Below are positions 43,201 through 52,200 of a stretch of DNA of 64,000 nt, one piece after another. The position numbers and the translations under genes were made by a program. Origin of the DNA: Vanilla planifolia (taxonomy: Eukaryota > Streptophyta > Magnoliopsida > Asparagales > Orchidaceae); the NCBI GenBank assembly GCA_023846275.1, contig CM043872.1, positions 25,715,670 to 25,779,669 of the forward strand, given 5' to 3'. The notes under the pieces were generated by a model. It was not told where the DNA came from and did not search any database. It saw only the letters and a program-made list of their open reading frames with translations. Each line of letters starts with the position of its first letter. Positions within the stretch are counted from its first letter, which is position 1.

Positions 43201-46200
43201 GGGCATACAACATTGGAAAATATTTTAAATATGCTAGACATCAATAAGTTATCTTTCATTCTAATTCCGTCAAGCTATGCTTTATATAAACTAGAAGCTC
43301 ACACAAAATAGAATTTAAGATCATTTTTATTGATTAATCAACTAATTAGTGCTTTTCATGAATTATAATTTGTGCCCTTTTATAGAAGTGAGGAGGCACA
43401 ACTCCTTACAAAAGACCTAGGAGGGATCAAAGGAACATTGCCTTAGAAGAGGTTATGCATTAAACTCAGAGAAGTCTTATATAAAATGTGAAGTGAAGAA
43501 GAAAAGAAAAAATATAATGAAGATTATAATGGATTCCTATAAACCCAGAATTAATCCAAGAGACACAATTAATATCAGTATAAATAAATTAAAAAATGTT
43601 ACAAAATAACAAAAAATAGGGAAGCTTAACTTCAATCAAATTAATTGACAAATCTTGAAGCTCTTCTATAATGGATTCTTTCAACACTTTAAAAAGTCGG
43701 TTCTTGCCAAAGAGTTTCAAAAGTTGTGGAAGTAAAAGTTTAGGAAAAATATAATTGTTATTTTGAATTGAATTATGTTCATAGCCTTGGATTTTTTTAG
43801 AAATATAGGAATAATAATATGACCATTTATTGCATTGAAATCAAAGCAAATTTTCAATTATTGACGATTCAATGCCTATTACGTGTTTTTCATAAATCTG
43901 TTAGATTGTTTAGTTGTGACATCGAATGATCTAATTAGGTCAAATTTAATCCTCTTGATTTATCAAATTGTTTGTCGGACTAAACCACATGTTATTTGAT
44001 TAAACTGTTAGATCATACATTGGACAATTTATTGAGCTTTTGGTAGAAGACCCTTTTAATTCCATATTTTTGTAGATTGCTTGACCAACATTGGACTTGT
44101 CATTGGATGCGACATCGTATGCTTATCAGATAGTTTGATGGTTGTCCAGTAGAGATCCAATTTTTGTGACCTAAACTGTCTTAATTTTGTATTATACCAT
44201 TAGATGATTGATATCATCGAACTTTGATTTGACGATATGATGACTATCTATTAACAACTTGATTTTATGGCTAATATTATGTGAACGTTCTTTTTTTAGA
44301 TGGTTTGACACACATTGTCACATCATCACATAGATTGTCGAACAGTTTGATGGTTGTTCGACATGGTCCCTTTTTAAGCTTTGTTATTTTTTCTCATTGG
44401 ACTGAGTATTGGATGGGTCGATACTTGCACTATATAAAATACTATTTTTCATATATTCATTGGAGTGTAAGTTAGATGTTATGATGTTCTTTTTGATAGA
44501 AATTACCTAAGTTCATTAAGGGCATTAGATCATTCAATGATCAAGAAATATCCATCGAAGGATCTGATAGGTTCATTGGACGGTCGATTCACATTAAAAC
44601 TTTAGTTTAGAAATCCGTTTTTGAATGAAATAGAATTTTTGAAAAACTTGTTTTGTGCAAATTTTGGTTTCACTCTCTCATGATGTCACTCATTATAATT
44701 CTAGTGTTTCAAAAGATTAAGTCATAGATTGTACATGCTGTTACTACAAAAACATTGTCTCAAATTCTTCATGTTTTGTTAAGTGTCATCACTTGAATTT
44801 CTTTACAATTTCGTTTGAGTTAAGATCTGTGCATATACTTAAAAGAAAAAAGTTATATCACATGGTTTATGATTTTGTTATATCAAACTGCTCACGTTGA
44901 GTTCATGGATTCAACACAATTAGTTACTATAGAATATTCTGATATCTATAGTCCATATTTGATTTCTTCATGTAGAATATTTTAATTTTATATTTTTCCA
45001 ATTTCATGCCTTTTTTATTTGGTAGGCTTTTTATATAAAAAATTTGGTAGCATATTTTCTCCTAATGATTAAGTGAATCTTATCTATAAGAGATTTACTC
45101 TATTTTAAGATTTTAATATAATTCATCATTCTCAATTTTCTTATGACAGAGCCATCCTTCCTCGTCATTGGTTTTCATCATGAATAGTAGAGTAGGGCTT
45201 TTATGGTCCTCGATTACCTCACCATTGAGGTCTTAGAAGCTAGTGCTCTACTCCATCAAGGTCGATCTCCGGTTCCTTGTTTGTTGTATTGGTGGATACC
45301 TCAAACATTCCATTATGCATTGCATGTGGGCACTGATGTCCTCGTTTATTTGGTTGCCAATGTTATCTGTTCAACTTAAGGGGAAGTGACCTTGCGCTCT
45401 AGCATTTGTCGTGTCCAAGCTCTTATCTTTGTCCTCGTCTTCTACGTGCCAGAGTCGAGCTTTTGTCCTCCTATCACAAATAGCAGTCACTCAAGAATAA
45501 TGTTTGAGCTCTGGCATAAGAATAGCTTCCTATCCTTTGTCCTCGATAACCACTCCTTTGTCTCTTCATTATAAGAGAAGAAAGAATTTTCTACTTTAAG
45601 AGCTGAATCAATTCTAACATGATGAAGTACGAGATGGCAATGGAGAGATTCAATTCTTACTCCACAACATACGAAATCACCTCTAATCATGAAAACATGG
45701 TCTCTAAACTTGGTGAAATGTTAGATGCCAGTCAAATTCTCATAATAGGACATATACAGAATGAGAATAATTATCTCCAATGGTCTTAATTAATGATGAT
45801 TTTCATACGTTGTAAAGGCAATGATAGTTATCTATTTGGTGCAATAACTCTTTCAAAAGAAGATGACTTAAGGTTCAAAAGTTGGAAAATAGAAAACATT
45901 ACAGTTATGCCATGGATGATTAACTTGAACAAAGAGATAACAGAAGATTTTCTTCTTTATGGAATATAACAGAAATCTTGAAAGCAGCAAGAAAACGTAT
46001 TTAAATAACGAGAACACTTTAGAGTTATTCAAGATAATAAGTATTCTGCATGCTTTGCGATAAGGATATTTGGTTATGCCCTAGTATTTTAATCCATGCA
46101 TACAATGTAGGCAACTAGAATTGCATATATATTTTTAATTGGGACAGCAAAATCCTTGATGAAGTTCGAGGAAGACATTTAGGGTTGAGACCTTAACTGA

Positions 46201-49200
46201 GCACCCAAGAATTCCTTTTCTTAAGTTCAGAGTGAAGAAAATAAGAAAAAAGTTGTGTTGGGTACTCAAAATGGTGCATCTTAGTTGGAAATTTTTGACC
46301 TAGTTGTTTATGGGTTGCAAAATCAGAGTAAGGATGAGTAGAGAAGGGAATGACCTTATTGTGAGCATTGTTGAAAGCTTGTTTGCATCAAAAATTCACA
46401 AAAAATTAGCCAATTGGAAGCTCTCACAACTACAAATAAGGCAAGGCCATAGCATTATTGCTATTTGGGAGGAAAATTCTTCACTAGTCATGCCCAATAC
46501 ATTTAACAAAGAGCAATTGAAGATTTTGAAATAACTACTCAAGAAACCACAAAACAATTGATTCTAACATGGTTGTTAGAACTAGATCCGTGGTTCAAAA
46601 TGATAATTTTATTAATGTCTCAAATGTTAGAAAAGATAATTTGAATTCATGAATAGTAGATTTAGAAGTATCAAATCATATGCCTGAACATAAAGAGCTC
46701 TTAACAAGTCTCATTTATCACCATAAGAATATAACATTTAAATAATAGATGTATCACTTTCCACAGGAGGAGTGAGTCTCAAATGATAAGAAACTTTAAT
46801 ACTATTCTTTAAATTTAAATTTCTCTTCACATCACCGCCTCACTCATTTTGCAACACTTATGGGAAGTGAGCAATGCGCCTTTACTCTGACACCCCTTCC
46901 TGCTTCTCTCAAACTCCTCACTTCTGACTTTGTTTTTCTCTATGTTTGATCTTCCTCGAAGACTTGATTTCCCTTATCGTGATGACATCTATACTAGGCA
47001 GAATCTCATTGCGCTTTCTGCTCAAATTGATCTTCCAGCAGGTGCTTTATCATTAAGTAAGCTTATTGAGAAAATACTTCATTTGAGTCTCGTTTTAAAA
47101 TTTCATCATATTTACGAAACGTGCGTGGTTATTAATCGCAATGCAGAGATCTAAGAATTTAAAAATTTTCATTAAGAACTTTGCTTTAGGCTTCTTGTTA
47201 AAGGATTCTCTTTGCTACTACTTAATTATGTCATAATATACTCTCATAAAACTTTGGAATTGTCAGATATTTTTGATGACTACCTTTCTCCAATTATTGT
47301 GGTCAAATATCCCCCTAATTCTTTGGTACAAATGCAAAAGAAAAAAAAAAGGAAAATGATATAGAACTAAATGTTAATCTCCAGCGTTTGTTATTAGCTA
47401 TTTTATAGATTGCCTATTTGACCACAATAAAAGGAAAATGATACAGGACTAAACGTTAATCCCCCTAATTCTTTGATGCATAACATTTATAAATGATCAT
47501 TTTAGACTTATATGGGTTTTCCTAATGAAACAAAAATTCGAGGTAGGTTTGAAATTTAAAAAAATTCAATACTATGATTCAAACCTAATTTCAAACCATA
47601 ATACAAATATTTAAAATTAATAATGTAAAGGAATCTTTTACATTTGTTCTTAGTGGTTACTTGATAAGTAAAGGGATTAATCATATAAACTCATGTTATT
47701 ATGCCTTAATAAAATGATATAATCAAAAGAAAAAAATAAATCTCCTAAAAGTAGCTTGATCTCTCATGTTTTTTAATATTGGAGGGAAGCTATATGCATC
47801 ATAACCTGCCTTATTAATGGAATGCCCTCTTGAGTCATAAACTTTCAAACTTTATGTCAAAATCTACTTAAAACAATTACTTGAACTATATACATATTCT
47901 CAAAATCAATACAAGAAGCTTTCATGATATTGGAATGGAAGGTTTATTGAAGAAGAAATTTGTATACTTGGGAAAATGGAACATAAAAATTGTAGAATTA
48001 TCACTTTGAAAGCATTTTGTTGGTTGCAAATGTATCTTCATAGTTAGACGTGTTGATTTATTCAAGGTATGGATTATTGCTTAAGGATCCACATAATCCT
48101 ATAGAATCAATTGTGAATAAACCTTTACTCTTGTTGCCAAATTGAAAACAATTCTATTTCTCTTATCTTTGATCTAAATTTGGAAGGGCCACTCCATTTA
48201 GATGTTAAGAACACTTTTCTTAATGAATATTTAGCTGAATAAGTGTGCATGAGTATTCTTCATATATTTTAGATACAAGATATAATCAATGAAGTTTACA
48301 AGCTATGAAGATCTTTATATGAACTCAAGCAATCCCCAATGGTTTGATTTAATAAATTACAAGGGTGATTGAGCAGTATGGATATTCATAGTATTAGATA
48401 ATCGCATTGTTATACACTCATTTGAAGGGATGATTGCTATTATTATTTTATATGCCGATGATATTTTAATTGGTGATTGTGTAGTAGATCAATATTCTTA
48501 AGAGTTTACTTGCTGAAGTCTTTGAAATCAAAGATTGTGGAACCTTGGATATTTTCTCGAAATGGAATTAACTTGGTCAAAAGTTGAAACTTTAGTGCCT
48601 CAAAGAAAATATTTTTTTTAGATTTTCTAAAAGTAGCATGAATAATTTGATGCAAGCTAGCAAATATCCTATGAACTAAAAATTAAATTAGGAACCAAAG
48701 AAGATAGTGTATTGATTGATAAATATAGATATCAAAGATTGTAGGAAGACTCATTTATTTACCTAACAAACTTTGTTTTTCTTGTTGGTATAGTGAACTG
48801 GTTCATAATCAATCCAAATGAAGACCACATGGAGATAGTCTACAAGATCCTAGGTTACTTAGAACTTACATCGACAAGCGAATTTTATTTTAGGTCATCA
48901 TATAAAGATATTAAAATATACAATAAAGTTGATTGGGTGGGATCAATGAAAGATTGAAGTTCAACATCAGCTGCTATATGTATGTTTTATGGAATTTAGT
49001 TATTTGACGAAGCAAAAAACAATTTGTTGTGTCATGTAGTAGTTTAGACACTAAATTTAGAACAATAACATATGGTATACGTTTAAGTATGTGGTTGAGA
49101 AGACTTTTAAAAGAATTGAGAATTATGATTAAAAAATTTATGATGATATTCTATGACAACTAATCAGCTATTAATATTTTTAAGAATCTAGTGTCATGAT

Positions 49201-52200
49201 AGGATTTTATGTGAAAATTGACAATTATTTTATAAAAGAGGAGATAGAAAAAATAATCAAGTTATCACATCTATCAAGTGGTGGAAGTTGGAACTTGAAA
49301 CTAAATCAAAATTGGAGCCAAGCAAATCTGTTTTGGGTATACCATTTATGTAGAACTGATCTAAGATGAACAACGTTGAGCTTGCAACCAAATGATATCT
49401 GCAGCTTATATTTCAAAAGATCTTTCATTTTGGGAGGATAGTTGAGGGAATTATTTAAACTCTTTAGCTGTGATTATACAAGAGCTGCATGGAACAAAAA
49501 TTTTAACTCTGGGAGGGGATGCTTTGTAATTTCACCTCCAAGTTTAACTCTAGGAAACGGACATGGCATTTTGATTATCTTGTCTTTTATTGTACTTTTC
49601 TGCTCTATTATTGCTTCTTGGTTTGCTAGAGCGTAAACTTTTATTATAGATTTTGTTGTTTTTTTTTAATCAAATTAAGTTTGCTAGAATGTTTTTTTAG
49701 CCAAGCTCGAGTTTGATTTTTTCCTTAAGAAATCGATATTAATAAACTTTCTCTTCCAATCTTCATGTTATTTTGCTGTCGAGTGTAAGTGTTAAATTTG
49801 CTATTGACCACAAATTAAATGGTTTGTCTGATAAGCTGGCAAATTTTGAAAATCACTGTAATTGCTGCATCATTTATGCAAAACTATATCAATGTGACCA
49901 CCTTCATTTACTTTGCATGTAGATTCTAGAATTCTATGTTCATCTCATCTAGAATTGCATTGCATCTACACTTCTATACAGTCATCCAGAAATCAATGTT
50001 ATTTGTGAAATTATGCGTCACAATGCTTTGCTCTGTACTCATTAAACTTTTTTTATTCTGCATTAGCACCTAGCATTGATGGCTTTAAAGTTTTATTTGG
50101 CTATGCTGTTTTTCATTATATGCTTGAGCAAAATTGCTTGCCTGAATTTTGAAACTTGAAATTGCCTCACTGATAGCTCTTCTTGACGTGATTGGTTTTT
50201 TTCCATTGCAGGATTCAAACTCTGGGTTCAAGATCTGTCATATTTTTTGCAGTTATACAGCTATCTGTTGCACTTGTTGCTTTTGTTGAAGTTCGTGGAA
50301 ATAGCAATGGGCATGATTCTTGTTGGTCAAGTTTCTCATCATCTGTTGAACAAATAGGTTGGTATTCTCAGAAAAAAGGGACATTGGAGTTGTCAATAGT
50401 TTCCTTTTTGTTGTCTACTTTATGGAAGTTTAACACTGTCTATTTTATGTCCGGATTACTTTGGATTATTTGGTTAGTGTTTTTGTGGAATTTTATCATG
50501 GCCAATTTTAACATCTTTTTTTTGCACGGAATTTTACCTCTCATTTTCCTTCTATGAGCCTCTTTAAGTTTTTGGTTGAGAAATTTTAGATATAGAGCTT
50601 GAAAGCATAGTATTCATGCATATCGTTTCATAAATAGATGCATTTTGACTTTAATTTCATTATAGAGGTAATGCTGACTTCACATTTTGATGTGCCAAAT
50701 TTGAATTTTTAGGATTTAAATGTTTTGACATTGTGCATTGTGTAGACCTTTTGGCTTTGTTCTATTCAAAAAGTTTTGTTTAAGCAGTTCATATCATCAT
50801 GTAGGATTGATTGTAATGATAATATTATGAATTTAGAGTATTTCCATATAATTCTGTGGTGCTAGGTTGTGCTTTTGCTATTTGTTTTAGGTATTAGGTC
50901 TAATTGTGGTTAATGTAGAAATAAGGAAGTGATGTTGCTTTAAACATTTTTTTTTAACCAAATAACCCATCTTCGGCATCTTTGGTGGAAAATCAAGTTT
51001 TAATCATGCAGGAGTGCATGCAGGGCAAAAATAATACTTTTAAAATAAAGGATAATCCAAAATGGAAGTTTGGATTATAATTAACATAAAAATAGATTGG
51101 TTCAAACTTTTTGAGAAATTAAGTTTTGGATTAAAGAAAAGGGAATTTGAAAGCAATTGCAAAACTTTTTCATATTATTTTGTAGTGGGTCTCAAGTTTG
51201 CAGATTCACTCAACCAAGATTTTCAAGTCCATCACATGAAAACCATGTTTGTCAGACAAGCTAATTAAGACATATTGCACCTTATTTGATAACTGAAATC
51301 CTGAATTCTGTGCTGTTTGGAATAAGTGATATCATATAGTTTATGGCTTTCATAAAGTATCGTACAACCATAAGGTTCAGTTTAAGAAATCATATGATAA
51401 AGTTTTCTGAATTCAAGAAGAATCTGCTAGGCCTTGAACATTGTAAATAGAATAAATTTGCTTGATGAATTGCAGTGCTTTGATTGTTAGGAAACTCCTT
51501 CGATGTATGCGATGATTGTGGAAGAGATCAGTTGAAGTTGATGTCTTTTCGGTGGAGTTGTCGAGATCATGAGAACAGTAAACTAGTGAAGATAATGGAT
51601 TAATGTCGGAGATAATGCATAGTGTCTCTAATCCCTTGGAGCATTTGTTACCTTCTCCCATGGGTTCTATCTGAACCAAAGGGAAAATCTTTTTTTAATT
51701 AATCCTTAAAAGCAATTGAATTATGTGTTGTCATTATTGCTTTATTTATACAATTTGGTGCCTAGTTGGGAGGCTTTTATTACCATAAAAAAGATATTTG
51801 CTAACTACTCTAAAAGATAGATTGGAACAATTTGAAATTTTAAGCTTGTGGACTTCTTTTAATTGGGAAATCCTTAAGGTACGGAATGTTTAAAACTATA
51901 ACACAATGTTGGCAAACTGTATTTTATGGCTTGCAAAACCTCCATTTTTCTTGTTTTTGAGCTGATGTTCAAGTTCAATGTCCAAGATGATGCCTACAAC
52001 AAATAGAACAGTGACATAAGAAAATAGGTTGACACCTGAGATGAAATGTGTGAAAATAAACTCTTTTCTATGATGCAATTGAATGAGCAATCAAGCTATA
52101 TAGATGTGAATTTAGCAAGACTCCAAATGCATACTTTGTCTAGATCAGTTGGAACCCAGGGCATAGCATCTAGTGTCCTCATGGGTTTGATGGTTATTTC

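Noticed and set aside
50212-50557. Reading PIEZO exon 4 on into the long open frame to 50,557
   Set aside because: The frame stays open by chance past the donor at 50,358. The exon 5 phase and the family alignment support splicing there.
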